From Candidatus Enterovibrio altilux (GTDB lineage: Bacteria > Pseudomonadota > Gammaproteobacteria > Enterobacterales > Vibrionaceae): a stretch of DNA of 64,000 nucleotides. This document shows positions 29,103-41,867 of this stretch, one piece after another (the first letter of the stretch is position 1; every line of letters begins with the position of its first letter). The notes under the pieces are model-generated. The model saw only the letters and a program-made list of their open reading frames with translations. It did no database searches and was not told where the DNA came from. The stretch is taken from NCBI RefSeq assembly GCF_002381345.1, contig NZ_CP020660.1:248001-312000 (forward strand), read 5' to 3'. Made by a program: the position numbers and the translations under genes.

Positions 29103-30383
29103 GCCTTTGTTTTTTAATTTTAGTTCAGTTAGCAAATTCCGACATGATTCACTATTAGACAATCACTTTCGTGTTATAGAGACTGCATTTTGTCAACTTA
29201 TTTAATGCTTTTATCATGGCGTCGGTTTCACTATCCTGAGTTATGTGATTCCTCAGGCTCAATGTCCCTTCAAGTAATTTGTTTACTCGAACCATGACTG
29301 TTTCTGCTAGGGAACATTTACGGTAACCAACTTTATTTATTAAACAAGGGAACTAAATTTTTAATCAAGACTCTCAACAGTGAGGCTCACTGAAATATTC
29401 AGGTCTATGAACAATCCTCGCTACAAAATAACTAACTGGAAGCAATATAATCAAGTTTTAATCAATCGTGACTCACTAAGATTCTGGCTTAATTAAGAGG
29501 CTATTCAGCTGTGAAGTCAAACGAAGTAGGGTAATCATGGGAAGCCACGTTTATTTAGTCACTTAGCCATTGCGACAGCCCTAATGGTTAAAGGCTTATT
29601 TTCAATGCCATTGAGAAGCCTGCCAGGATTCATTAATTATAGTTTCAAACTTGCTCAACTGCTGTTGTCATACCCTAACTATCCACGCATTAGCAAACGA
29701 ATAAAAATGGTTAACGTCACGTTCAAGACGAATAATGCAGGAAACGTTCAGCACTTAGCCATTGATTCTACGGGGCTCAAAGCCTACGGTAAAGGAGACT
29801 CGCAAGTAAAAAAGAATGGCATTAATGAGCAACTGCGAGTCTGGCGCAAATCACATTTAGCGGTAGATATAAATATGTCTGAAATAATTGCTGCTGAGTT
29901 CCATGCATTAAATGTGACTGACGGTACAGTGTTACATAACGCACTCAAACAGACCCATTGAAAAATCAATGAAATATCAGCCGTTGATGCTTACAACACT
30001 AGATAATATTACGCAACCGTTCGTATTAAACGAGCGGCTCCACTCATCCTACCAAGAAAAAGAGCAGCTTTTTGAAAGGGAGGTCATCCGCGTAATTTAG
30101 CGGTCAGTTACCAGAAGTTATACAGTTCCAATCAACATTGAAAAAGGAGATATGGTTACCATAAATCTTTTTTTTCAAAAACAATAATGTTTCGAGTTAA
30201 AAACTACTAGGAAGGACCTTGAGTTTAAGAGAGTATAATGCGTAGATTAGCGAAATTTACGCCATGATAAAAGCGTTAAATACGCTAAACAGCATTAGGT
30301 ATGTCTAAGGCAAAAACAATTGTTTGATTGCTAATCATATTGGGATTTGCTACCTGAACTCACTTGCATTAGGAAACAAAACC
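29103..30383 (+). mobile_element. IS5-family (IS903-group) relic between perM and pyrG, two-right-end form
   Basis: One of the most complete copies: inverted right-end fragment (29103-29328), constant junction, left end, then a plus-strand transposase from ATGAACAATCCTCGC (29407). 29584-29961 keeps 125 codons in frame with AIDSTGLKAYGKGDSQVKK, VWRKSHLAVDINMSEIIAAEF and NVTDGTVL. After a stop come readable pieces of ISAVDAYNTR, the E-motif region and the 3' end, and a right end ATTAGGAAACAAAACC. It is not intact: frameshifts and stops occur on both sides of the long piece. Confidence 0.85.
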
Positions 30384-30560
30384 CAGCTTCCTCAACCCAG
30401 AATGCTAGTTAGCCACAATTACTTAAAGTTTAAGCATACTATTCCCAGTTGGTTATTTTATAACGTGATTTTTTCATAGACCTAAATATTTGAGTAAATC
30501 TAGTTGTTTAGAACGTAACTTAATAATGGAATTCCCTAATATAGGCAAAAAGATCTTACA
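30384..30560 (-). mobile_element. N-terminal fragment of the IS5-family element
   Basis: Minus-strand remnant of the element's left end and first ~45 codons of the transposase (traces of ATATTTGAGTAAATCTAG and the start region), attached directly to the right end of the preceding relic. The rest of that copy is missing. Confidence 0.6.
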
Positions 30561-30621
30561 TTAGGCTCAATCTAATGAATATGTGCTCAAAAGACGTCGT
30601 GTAGTATTGATAGTTTTTACG

Positions 30622-30650
30622 TTGAAGCAAGTTTCTGGTTCTGGTAAAGT
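30622..30650 (+). promoter_or_regulatory. Possible sigma-70 promoter of pyrG
   Basis: TTGAAG and TAAAGT with a 17-base spacer, about 55 bases before the pyrG ATG and just beyond the relic. Spacing is ideal but the -10 is only a fair match, so this is a candidate only. Confidence 0.3.
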
Positions 30651-30675
30651 TAACATCCATCCAGATTACCAATAA

Positions 30676-32340
<1,665 letters not shown>

Positions 32341-32409
32341 ATGAATAATATACAGTTGCGAGCATTGTGTAACCGCATTATAAGCTATTAACATACGAGA
32401 GGAAACATA

Positions 32410-33708
32410 ATGTCTAAGATTATTAAAGTTTTGGGTCGTGAAATCATCGATTCACGTGGTAATCCAACAGTAGAAGCAGAAGTTCACTTGGAAGGTGGTT
32501 TTGTTGGCATGGCAGCTGCACCATCAGGCGCATCTACCGGTTCACGCGAAGCGTTAGAACTCCGTGACGGCAACAAAGCACGTTTCTTAGGCCAAGGCGT
32601 ACTAAAAGCAATCGGCGCAATAAATGATGAAATTACTAACGTGCTACAAGGCAAAGATGCGACAAACCAAGCAAACATTGATCAAATCATGATTGGCCTG
32701 GATGGTACTGAGAATAAATCTAAGTTTGGTGCAAACGCAATCATAGCTGTTTCTCTAGCAAACGCAAAAGCAGCCTCTGCTGCCCAAAGCATACCACTGT
32801 ACGAGCACATTGCTGAACTGAATGGTACTGCAGGCGTATTCTCTATGCCTTTACCAATGATGAACATCATTAATGGTGGTAAGCATGCTGACAACAACGT
32901 AGACATCCAAGAGTTCATGATTCAACCAGTTGGCGCAAAAACTTTGAAAGATGCAGTTCGCATGGGTGCAGAAATATTCCACAGCCTTGCAAAAGTACTA
33001 AAATCTAAAGGTTACAATACTGCAGTTGGTGACGAAGGTGGTTTTGCTCCCAATCTGGCGTCTAACGTTGAAGCGTTGGAAATAATTGCGGAAGCTGTTG
33101 CTGTTGCTGGTTATAAGCTAGGTAAGGATATTACTCTAGCGATGGACTGTGCTGCATCTGAGTTCTTCGACAAAGAAGCTGGCCTCTACAACCTAAAAGG
33201 CGAAGGCAAAACTTTCACTGCTAAAGAGTTTAACTACTACTTGGCAGACCTGGTTAAGCAGTTCCCCATTGTTTCTATTGAAGACGGTTTGGACGAATCT
33301 GATTGGACTGGTTTCAAACACCAGACTGAGCTTCTTGGCGATAAAATTCAGCTAGTTGGTGATGATCTGTTCGTTACTAATACTAAGATTCTTGCGCGCG
33401 GTATAGAAGAAGGCATCATGAACTCTATCCTGATTAAGTTCAATCAAATTGGCTCTTTGACAGAAACTTTAGCCGCCATCAAAATGGCTAAGGATGCTGG
33501 TTTCACTACAATTATTTCGCATCGTTCAGGTGAAACTGAAGATGCAACCATTGCTGACCTAGCAGTTGGTACTGCTGCTGGCCAAATCAAAACAGGTTCC
33601 ATGAGTCGTTCTGACCGTGTTGCTAAATACAACCAACTTATCCGTATTGAAGAAGCCCTAGGCGACCGCGCATCTTTCAACGTCCTAAAAAAAATAAAAA
33701 GTAATTGA
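32410..33708 (+). CDS. eno: Enolase
   Basis: 432 residues of normal length. The start [22 protein letters not shown], the catalytic GDEGGFAPN motif, the metal-binding acid in [10 protein letters not shown], the lysine of [12 protein letters not shown] and the HRSGETED motif are all present. It converts 2-phosphoglycerate to phosphoenolpyruvate in glycolysis. It has a strong AGAGGA ribosome binding site, 12 bases before the ATG. In Vibrio ftsB and ispD come next; neither is found here, a relic field follows instead. Confidence 0.98.
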   Translation: MSKIIKVLGREIIDSRGNPTVEAEVHLEGGFVGMAAAPSGASTGSREALELRDGNKARFLGQGVLKAIGAINDEITNVLQGKDATNQANIDQIMIGLDGTENKSKFGANAIIAVSLANAKAASAAQSIPLYEHIAELNGTAGVFSMPLPMMNIINGGKHADNNVDIQEFMIQPVGAKTLKDAVRMGAEIFHSLAKVLKSKGYNTAVGDEGGFAPNLASNVEALEIIAEAVAVAGYKLGKDITLAMDCAASEFFDKEAGLYNLKGEGKTFTAKEFNYYLADLVKQFPIVSIEDGLDESDWTGFKHQTELLGDKIQLVGDDLFVTNTKILARGIEEGIMNSILIKFNQIGSLTETLAAIKMAKDAGFTTIISHRSGETEDATIADLAVGTAAGQIKTGSMSRSDRVAKYNQLIRIEEALGDRASFNVLKKIKSN

Positions 33709-34047
33709 TATACCAATAACCCTTGAGAATATTTGAAATCAAACATGATAAGGCTCGCGGCAGGGGGGGGTAAGAGCATGACCGCATAAAAACAGTGCTT
33801 CTTATATCCGTAAGTTGGAATACATTCATGATTTCTATAGTTTTACGGATCTATAAAAAAATGCATTTACATTGCCTCAAAATTTACGAGTAGTCTGAAA
33901 AACTGAAATTTAAAGGTGGTGGCTCTAATCAGCCACCTTTCCACCGTCAAAATTATGTATTCAATACGTTGATTATAGTTTAACTATTAATCCTCAAATT
34001 AATAGTAGTCACAATAATAATTTAAAAAAGTAAGTATATTGTGCTAA
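33709..34047. other. Non-coding stretch downstream of eno
   Basis: No gene recognised. Contains a run of eight G (33763-33770) in otherwise AT-rich DNA and the hairpin described at 33912-33941. Confidence 0.5.
33912..33941. terminator. Hairpin that may terminate eno transcription
   Basis: Perfect 7-bp GC-rich stem GGTGGCT/AGCCACC with a 6-base loop, flanked by AAA on one side and TTT on the other, 210 bases past the eno stop. The T tract is short, so function is uncertain. Confidence 0.4.
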
Positions 34048-34274
34048 GTATAATCTAATTAATATATGGTCTAATCGTAGCGCACTGACATTTTAGATTA
34101 ATGAAGAAGCTATTCAGCTAGTGCATTAAACTAAGCCGGATAATTATGAAAGATCTCACTTATTTAGCAACTTACGTGTATTTTAATGCCATTGAATAGT
34201 TTACGAGGATTCATTAATCCTATTTTTTAAATTTACTAAACTGCCATTATTATGCTCCTACTATGGATGCATTA
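34048..34274 (+). mobile_element. N-terminal fragment of the IS5-family element
   Basis: Plus-strand remnant of the first third of the transposase (traces of FxINEEAIQL and the FINPIF region), heavily shortened. It ends abruptly at the conserved GCATTAG position, where a second copy in the opposite orientation has been inserted. Confidence 0.65.
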
Positions 34275-35314
34275 GACTTTGTTTCCTAATTCGAGTGTAG
34301 ATCACAAACCTCCACATAATTCACTATTATACAATCGCTTTCATGCCTAGCATATCTAGCCCTCTCAGATTATTTTACGCTTTTCTTATGGCGTGAATTT
34401 CGCTAATCTGAGCCTTATGGTTTCTTAAGCTCAATATCTCTCCTAGTATTTTTTGACTCAAAACTTTACCTTCTTTGATAGAGAACGTTTCTGGTAATCA
34501 TACCTCGTTTTTCAATGCTGATTTGAACCGTATAACTTTTGGTAACTGACCACTAAATTACGTGGATAACCTCGCTTTCAAAAAGTTGTTCTTTTCTTGG
34601 TAGAATGAGTTAATCTACTCATTTAATACGAACAGTTTAATAAAATTGTCTGGTGTCGTAAGCACCATCGCTGATGTTTCATTAATTTTTTACAGATCTG
34701 CTTGCGTAAGTTAGATAACACTTCACCGCCAGTCATATTTGATGCACTTAACTCAGCAATAATGATTTCATGCGTATTTATATCTACTGCCAAATGTCAA
34801 TTGTGTCAGACTCGCCACTTCCCATCAATACCATGCTTTTTTACTTATTATTTTTCTTCATCGTAGACTTTGAGTCCCGTAGCATCAATGGCTAAGCACT
34901 GAATGTTTCCTTTATTCTTCGTTTTAAACGTGACGTTAACCGTTTTGGCTCACTTGCTAATGCATAAATAGTGAGGAAATGACAATAGCAGTGGAGCAAG
35001 TTTGAAAACAGAATTAATGAATCCTTGCAGACCTCTCAATGGCGTTTAAAATGCGCATTTAACTATGTAGGTCATCGTAATAACGCAGTCGCTGAATAAA
35101 CAAGGTCTCCCATGATTGCCCTGCTTCGTTGGATGCCATAGCTGAATAGCTTCTTTAGCAATCCAGAATGTTAGTGAACCACGATTGATCAATATACTGT
35201 TTCCAATGAGTTGTTTTATAGCGACGCTTGCCCACAGACCTGAAGATTTAAGTAAACCTCGCTGTTTAACAGCGTAAATTTATAATTGAGTTCCTTGATG
35301 TAGGAAACAAAGCC
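34275..35314 (-). mobile_element. IS5-family (IS903-group) relic, simple form, near full length
   Basis: 1,040 bases between an inverted right end (CTTTGTTTCCTAATTCGAG) and a left end whose minus-strand reading is GGCTTTGTTTCCTACATC. This copy shows most clearly that both true ends begin GGCTTTGTTTCCTA. The transposase is on the minus strand but has so many stops that no frame over 60 codons remains. It interrupts an older plus-strand copy. Confidence 0.8.
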
Positions 35315-35855
35315 TGCTCAAATAGAGAAAGCTTAGCCCAATTATTAATTGGTCTATTGCGAGACTGCTGGTCTCCATATGGGTTCAATTCAACTAGCTC
35401 CTTTATTTGAGGATTCCTCGAAAAAATACCTAATAACGTAGCTAAAATCTATACGTGTACCAAAACTCAGCATGCTATTGACGTTCGTACTGTGCTCTAT
35501 ACTTTTGGTTAGCACTATTATTTCATTTTTTTGATCGCCCAAAACCAATGGGATTTAACGTATATTGAGAAATTGCTATCGAATATAGTGCGTATATTGG
35601 TATTGATCTGATACCAAACGTATACTTAAGCCTTTGATATTGACTGTTTTCATAACCAGGTTTGACTGTATTTTGGTTGTGTTAGCGTGAAGTTAATGTC
35701 AAATTATTGTGTTACATTGTGTGATTTTTGCATAAATAACTTCATTCTCTCCTTCTTTTGCCGATATATAAAGAGTGTTATCATTGTATAACTTGTGAAC
35801 ATGCAGTGATATTTTAAATATTAGCAACTATGCATTATCGCATAATGGTGGTTGA
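35315..35855. other. Upstream region of flgK
   Basis: 541 bases with no recognised gene. I looked for flagellar promoters: no sigma-54 pair (GG-N10-GC) was found, and a GCCGATAT at 35760 lacks a matching sigma-28 -35 box at the right distance. This is not the native flgJ-flgK junction, so a replaced or cryptic promoter is possible. Confidence 0.5.
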
Positions 35856-37736
35856 ATGGGGTCAGATTTGCTTGCACTAGGTTCTCAAGGCGTTTTAACA
35901 GCACAGCAACAACTAAATACAACTGGCCATAATATCTCTAACGTGAATACGAAAGGATATAGCCGTCAGTTTATAGAGCAGCGTTCTAATGATTCTGCTT
36001 ATGGGTCATCAGCTAACCAATGGGGGCAGGGCGTATATGCAGCTTCTGTAAGAAGAAACTATGATAAATTTATTGCTAACGAATTTAGTATTACTAACTC
36101 ATCGTTAAGTCATGCAACCACCCGTAACAGCCAGCTCACTATGCTTGATAATATCATGTCTCATTCAACCAAAAAAATTTCTGGCAATATGAACGAGTTT
36201 TATAGCGCAATACAAGGGTTGGCTGATAGCCCGAATGACATAGGTGCGCGCAAAATGGTCCTTGAAAAATTGCGTATGGTAGCGGCAGGTCTGAATAATA
36301 TGCACACCATTTTGCAGTCGCAAGAAAAGGATATTTCGATTGAAATAGATGCCACGCTCACCAAAATGAATGATATTGGCCTAGCCATTGTTAATATTCA
36401 TAAAGCAATAATAAAGAACCAGGCAACAAATAATGACTTACTCGATCGCCATCAGCGATTAATCAACGAATTGTCTGAGTTTACCAAAGTGAGCGTGAAT
36501 CAGTGTGATGATGATCTTTATAATGTAATTATTGGTAGTGGTCACACGCTTGTTTCAAGGCTTAATCACAGTAAACTACGGACTGTACCTGGTATTCTTG
36601 ACCATCAAAAACGCCGACTAGCACTAGTGGAAGGAAAAACTTTCAAACCTATTGATTATAATGATATTAGCGGAAAATTAGGAGCGATATTTGAATATCG
36701 CGATAAGTCTTTGTTGCAAGCGCATGATGAGCTAGGCCGCCTTGCGGCAGGTTTTGCTCTGTCTTTAAATGAAATGCAAGCCCAAGGATTTGATTTGAAT
36801 GGTACAGTGGGTGAAGATATATTTACTGACTTTAATGGTGATAATATTTCACGTGAGCGCGTGCTCAAAAGTCCTACATCAACAGCTGATATAAAAATTA
36901 CGATTAGCGACCTATTGGGGCTAAAAATAGGAGACTATCAGTTAAAATTCGACGGCAGCCAATACATGATGGTGGATCCGGAAAAGAATGTAGTAAACGT
37001 AATACCAATGGGAACACCGGCATCGTTTGAGTTTGACGGACTTACAGTGCAAATGGATTCTGGTTTGGCGGCAGGCGAACGTGTGATTATTCGTCCCATA
37101 CGTCACGCTGCAGGCCAGATTGGTGTGACCATGGAAGATCCGGCAAAAATTGCCGCTCAGAGTTATGTCAGCTCCAACTCAAATATTATGGGTCAAGGTG
37201 ATGTGAAAGTTATTACTCAGGGTGCGCAAAAAGAATTCCAAGTAGCGATTTCGTCAGATGCTTCACAATTCACGGTCTTAGACATGCAAAATAATATATT
37301 GGTCGCATTACAAACGTATCCACCAGTAAGTGCCGTCAATGTAAACGGTACTGTTTTTGAGCTATCAAAGGGAGCAGCCCCTGAAGACCTTTTTGCTATT
37401 AGCTTACTGCCAGCAAACGGAGAGAATGGTAATTTAATCCGAATGCAGAAACTGCAAACACAAAAATTGATGGATAATGGCCGTTCCAGTTTCATTGATG
37501 TTTATGAAGGACTGAATACTAATATTGGTGTTCAAAAAGCATCATTTGCACGTCTTGAAGATGTTAGCCGGATTGAGCATGATGCAGCCGCTGGGCGCAT
37601 CGCCGAAATTTCGGGAGTGAACTTGGACGAAGAAGCGGCTAATATGATGAAATTTCAACAGGCATACATGGCATCGTCACGCATAATGACAGCTGCCAAT
37701 GAAACCTTCCAAGCTCTGTTGAGCGCAACCAGATAA
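35856..37736 (+). CDS. flgK: FlgK, hook-filament junction protein 1
   Basis: 626 residues, normal for Vibrio FlgK. The N-terminal D0 motif (LALGSQGVLTAQQQL, TTGHNISNVNTKGYSRQ) and the C-terminal SGVNLDEEAANMMKFQQAYMAS motif are both intact. It links the hook to the filament with FlgL and is carried by FlgN. It is followed by flgL after 11 bases. In Vibrio it directly follows flgJ; here it is 30 kb away on the opposite strand from flgJ. Confidence 0.96.
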   Translation: MGSDLLALGSQGVLTAQQQLNTTGHNISNVNTKGYSRQFIEQRSNDSAYGSSANQWGQGVYAASVRRNYDKFIANEFSITNSSLSHATTRNSQLTMLDNIMSHSTKKISGNMNEFYSAIQGLADSPNDIGARKMVLEKLRMVAAGLNNMHTILQSQEKDISIEIDATLTKMNDIGLAIVNIHKAIIKNQATNNDLLDRHQRLINELSEFTKVSVNQCDDDLYNVIIGSGHTLVSRLNHSKLRTVPGILDHQKRRLALVEGKTFKPIDYNDISGKLGAIFEYRDKSLLQAHDELGRLAAGFALSLNEMQAQGFDLNGTVGEDIFTDFNGDNISRERVLKSPTSTADIKITISDLLGLKIGDYQLKFDGSQYMMVDPEKNVVNVIPMGTPASFEFDGLTVQMDSGLAAGERVIIRPIRHAAGQIGVTMEDPAKIAAQSYVSSNSNIMGQGDVKVITQGAQKEFQVAISSDASQFTVLDMQNNILVALQTYPPVSAVNVNGTVFELSKGAAPEDLFAISLLPANGENGNLIRMQKLQTQKLMDNGRSSFIDVYEGLNTNIGVQKASFARLEDVSRIEHDAAAGRIAEISGVNLDEEAANMMKFQQAYMASSRIMTAANETFQALLSATR

Positions 37737-37747
37737 GGATATGACTA

Positions 37748-38941
37748 ATGATTGTCCGTATTGCCAGTTTTCATAACTATCAAGCTGTCTCGAATGGTTT
37801 GATGCGCCAGCAGGTAAAATTACAAAATAATCAAGTTCAGTTGGCGACAGGTAAGCGTGTGCTTACCTCTGGTGATGATCCTGTTGCTTCAATTTATATT
37901 CAAAATTTTCGACAACAAGACAAGCAACTTGATCAATACATTAATTCGATCACGTTAGCTCGTAACCGCCAAACACGCGCTGAAATTGCTATTGATAATT
38001 CTGAGCAAATAATTGATAGGGCTAAGCGTAAAACAATGGAAATGATCAATGGTTCATTGTCAGATAATGATCGCATGGCACATCGTCAAGATTTAAAAGG
38101 TTTATATGATAACTTTATGAACTTAGTAAATGCCAAGGATGAATCAGGTAATTTCTTGTTTTCTGGTACCCAAGCCAACAAACAACCTTTCTTTCGTGAC
38201 AATAGAGGTAGCGTGCAATATGCTGGCGACAGCTACCATCGGACAGCGCAAATAGCGCCATCGGTTGAAGTGCAGACCAGCGATTCAGGTAATGAAATTT
38301 TTATGACTGTCAAAAATCCGTTTGGCAATTACCAACCAGATTATACAATAAAAAGTGGTTCGTTGTTGTTACTTTCATCGGCTACCAATACCAATCACAC
38401 TGATTTATCAAATTATGCGATCAACTTCAGTGTGGACGGTAATGAGCAGACACTTTATGAATTAACACAAAATGGTGCGGTAGTAAGTTCGGGACAATAC
38501 GACCCTCAAGCAGGTGTTCAATGGGGAACATTAAACATAAATTTTGCAGGCGAAATACTAGATGGTGATTCCGTCTCTTTAGTACGTCAGGATAGTTTCA
38601 ATATATTCGATACATTTAGGAAAGGGATGGAACTATCTCAAGAAAGTATTTTTGATGCATCTGCAACGGCAGAATTGCATCAGGTAACAGAGCAGTTTAC
38701 TGCAGCATTTAAGCATTTGAATAAAACGAGGTCCGAAGTTGGTACTCGTTTGAGTACGCTCGATCGTCAGGAAAACATGCACAAAGATTTTAAATTGGTG
38801 CTGCATCGCTCTTTGGGAACAATGGAAGATCTAGATTATCCCACTGCCGTTATTGAAATGAATGAAAATTTATTGGCACTTCAAGCCTCACAAAAAGCTT
38901 TTGCAAAAGTGAAACAATTAACTCTGTTTAATTATGTTTAA
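37748..38941 (+). CDS. flgL: FlgL, hook-filament junction protein 3
   Basis: 397 residues with the flagellin-like N-terminus (VQLATGKRVLTSGDDPVAS) and C-terminal helix (DYPTAVIEMNENLLALQASQKAFAKV). It sits between FlgK and the filament. Length matches Vibrio FlgL. It follows flgK closely and the two are clearly one operon. Flagellin genes that normally come after are not here; a relic begins about 30 bases later. Confidence 0.96.
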   Translation: MIVRIASFHNYQAVSNGLMRQQVKLQNNQVQLATGKRVLTSGDDPVASIYIQNFRQQDKQLDQYINSITLARNRQTRAEIAIDNSEQIIDRAKRKTMEMINGSLSDNDRMAHRQDLKGLYDNFMNLVNAKDESGNFLFSGTQANKQPFFRDNRGSVQYAGDSYHRTAQIAPSVEVQTSDSGNEIFMTVKNPFGNYQPDYTIKSGSLLLLSSATNTNHTDLSNYAINFSVDGNEQTLYELTQNGAVVSSGQYDPQAGVQWGTLNINFAGEILDGDSVSLVRQDSFNIFDTFRKGMELSQESIFDASATAELHQVTEQFTAAFKHLNKTRSEVGTRLSTLDRQENMHKDFKLVLHRSLGTMEDLDYPTAVIEMNENLLALQASQKAFAKVKQLTLFNYV

Positions 38942-38971
38942 AAGTAAGAGGCAAAAAAAGACATATTCTAG

Positions 38972-39958
38972 AAGTTTTTTTCCTAATTTGAGTTTAGATA
39001 ATCAATCCCAATATATGAACGATTGAACAATCGCTATTGCTTTAGGCATACCTAGCCCAGTCCGCTTATTTAATGCTTTTATCATAATATACATTGCGCT
39101 AATCTGATCTATTAAGCTCAATGTTTTTCAGAAAGTTTTTTGGTTCCAAATATTACCGTCTTCAATAGGGAATGTTTATAGTAACTATATCTCCTTTTCC
39201 AATGCTGATTTGAACCGTATAACTTTTGGTAACTGACCATGAGATTACACGGATAATCTCATTTTTAAAAAATTGCTCCTCTCTTAGTGAAATGAGTAGA
39301 GCCGCTCGTTTAATACGTTCGATTTCGTCACACTGTGTAATGTCGTAAGCGCCATTGTCTGATATTATACTGATTTTTCGGCAGGTCTGTTTGAGAAAGT
39401 TAGGTAGCACTTCACCGTCAATCAAATTTAATGAGTTTAACTCAGTCGCAATAAGTTCATACACATCTATATCTACCGCTAAATGTGACTTGATCCAGAC
39501 TCATCGTTTCCCATCAGTACCATGCTTTTTACTTTTCATTAGTCTCTACCGTAGACTTTTAGCCGTGTGAAATCATTAGCGAAGTACTGGATCGTTCCTT
39601 TAATCTTCACCTTGAACGCGACGTTAATTGTGTTGGCTCGCTTGCGAATGCATGGGTAGTGAGAGCATAGTAACGGCCGTTGGAAAAGTTGGAAAACAGA
39701 GGTAATGAACCCTTACTAACCTCTCAATAGCACTAAAATAAGCGTTTGACCATGAGAGCTGTTGTAATGGCTAAGTCGCTAAATAAACGAGGTCTCCCAT
39801 AATTACCCGGCTTAATGTAATTACATAATTGAATGGCTTTTTCATCAACCCAGAATATTAGTGAATCATGATTACTTAAAGTTTGACTATACTTCTTTTA
39901 GTTAATTGTTTTGCAGCGAAGATTGATAACTTAGTTCCCTGGCTTAGGAAATAAAATC
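38972..39958 (-). mobile_element. IS5-family (IS903-group) relic, simple form with visible target duplication
   Basis: 987 bases with inverted right end (TTTTTTTCCTAATTTGAG) and left end (reading TTTATTTCCTAAG on the minus strand). The flanks carry ATATTCTAG (38963-38971) and AGATTCTAG (39959-39967), eight of nine identical, fitting the 9-bp duplication made by IS903-type elements. The transposase is on the minus strand; only one piece (39162-39464; YELIATELNSLN, then ISIISDNGAYD) is open. Bases 39968-40097 show nothing. Confidence 0.85.
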
Positions 39959-40097
39959 AGATTCTAGAAACTAGATAACATTCGTATTGCATAAATATTT
40001 TTTTATTTTGCTGAAAATCAGTATAAGAAAGGTAAATTTAGCATTGATTAATTTGAAACTTTCGTTTGTCAAATAAATTACGCTCTATACTCAATCC

Positions 40098-40534
40098 ATG
40101 TACAGATACAGGTTATGTATTCAATCCATTGAACTTAGTGTAATGTGCTATTTTTATGGAGTGATTATTGTGGTTACCATTAATGTTAAATGTCGTTTTT
40201 GCCAGCAAACAAGTGCAGTCTCAAAGTATGGAGTAGGCCACGGTGGACACCAACGTTACCGTTGTAAACAATGCTGTCGAACCTTCCAACTTGAATATAC
40301 CTACATAGCTTGCAAGCCTGGTATAAAAGAACATATTATTGAGCTTGCTATGAACAACGCTGGCATTCGTAATTCAGCTCGAATGTTACATATTAGTGTT
40401 AATGCGGTAGTTCGCACTTTAAAAACTTACACATAGCTGTGTAACTTCTCTTTTTTTGACATGCAGGCAATGGTGTCTATTTGCGTAGTGAATGACCAAT
40501 TATTTTTCGTAGGTAGTAAAAAAATTTTTTCACA
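40098..40534 (+). mobile_element. IS1-like relic: InsA frame and start of InsB
   Basis: The InsA-like frame (40098-40436; the real start is probably the GTG or ATT near 40170 giving VTINVKC) has the IS1 zinc-finger cysteines (CRFC and CKQCC), GGHQRYRC, the TYIA and the helix-turn-helix region NAGIRNSARMLHISVNAVVRTLK. After a stop, 40474-40530 reads VSICVVNDQLFFVGSKK, matching the InsB region of the form VIVCAEMDEQWGYVGAK. The remainder of InsB is absent; an IS5-family relic starts at 40535. Confidence 0.75.
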
Positions 40535-41717
40535 GCTTTGTTTCCTAATTTGTATTCAGATAGCAAATCCTAACATGATTCGCTATTAGACAATCGCTTT
40601 CGTTTTAGGCATACTTAGCCTAATCATCTTATTTAATGCTTTTATCATGCCGCAGGTTTCGTTAATCTAATCATTATTATCCCTTAGGTTTAATGTCTCT
40701 TCGAAAAATTTTTTGATTAGAAATATTGCCGTTTTTGATAGAGAACGCTTATGGTAACCACGCCCCATTTTTCAAGACTTATTTGAACCGTATAATTTCT
40801 GGTAACTGACCGCTGAATTGCGCGGATGATCTCGTTTCCAACAAGTGCTTCTTTTTTTGGGAGGAATGAGCGAAACCGCCCGTTGGATACGAACAGTTTA
40901 GTAAAATTGTCTGGTGTCGTAAGCACCATCGGTTGATATCTCATTGCTTTTTCAGCGGGTCTGTTTAAGTAAGTTAAGTAGCACTTCAGCGACAGTCACA
41001 TTGGATGCGCTTAATTCAGCAACAATGCTTTCATGCATATTTATATCTACCGCTAAATGTAACTTACGCCATACTCGCCGTTTTTCATGAGTACCATGCT
41101 TTTTGATTTTTTATTTTCCTTCACCGCAGACTTTGAGCCCCGTAGAATCAATAGTTAAGTACTGTATGCTTTCTTTATTCTTCGTCTTGAACGTGACGTT
41201 AACCATTTTGGTTCATTTGCTAATGTATGAGCAGTGAGGGCATGACAATGGCAGTTGCAAGTTTGAAAACAGAATTAATTAATTCGTGCAGACCTCTCCA
41301 TAGCATTGAAAATACGCGTTTAACCATGAGAGCCGTCGTAATGGCTAAGTGGCTAAATAAACGAGGTCTTCCATAATTACCCTGCTTAGTTTGATTCCAT
41401 AGCTGAATAGCTTCTTCATCAATCCAGAACATTAGTGAGCCTAACTGTTTAGTATATTAATGAAAATTTAGTTTTTTATCAATAAATAAAGTCGGTTACC
41501 AGAAACATTCCACAGCAGAGAGAGAAATGGTTCAAGTCAAAAAACTACTAGGAGGGACATTGAGTTTAAGGAATCACACAACTCATATTAGTGAAATCAA
41601 CGCCATGATAAAAGCGTTAAATAAGCTGACTGAGCTAAATATTCTTCCAACGAAAACAATTGTCTAATCGTTAATCATGTTGGGATTGGTTACTTGAATT
41701 CCATTTAGAAAACAAAA
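40535..41717 (-). mobile_element. IS5-family (IS903-group) relic inside an IS1-like relic, two-right-end form
   Basis: Both ends are right ends (GCTTTGTTTCCTAATTTG at 40535; ending AAAACAAAAC at 41717), with the constant junction near 41493. Minus-strand transposase pieces: 41220-41432 (FWIDEEAIQLWNQTKQ and RVFSMLWRGLHELINSVFKLA) and 40717-40944. An eroded DSTGLK region lies near 41140. Bases 41718-41867 show nothing. Confidence 0.8.
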
Positions 41718-41867
41718 CTATTCTTAAATTACAATCAACTTATTGAAGACATAACCAAATTCTTATTTATTTTGCGTAAGTTGATGCAATCTTACACCTA
41801 AAAATTAATGATTCATCCCAGCTAAGATAGCTGAGTGCAGTTAGATCATCTAATGGTGATGGTGTTA

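Noticed and set aside
35760-35767. GCCGATAT as a sigma-28 promoter for flgK
   Set aside because: No TAAA-like -35 box occurs 11 bases upstream; a TAAATAAC is 8 bases too far.
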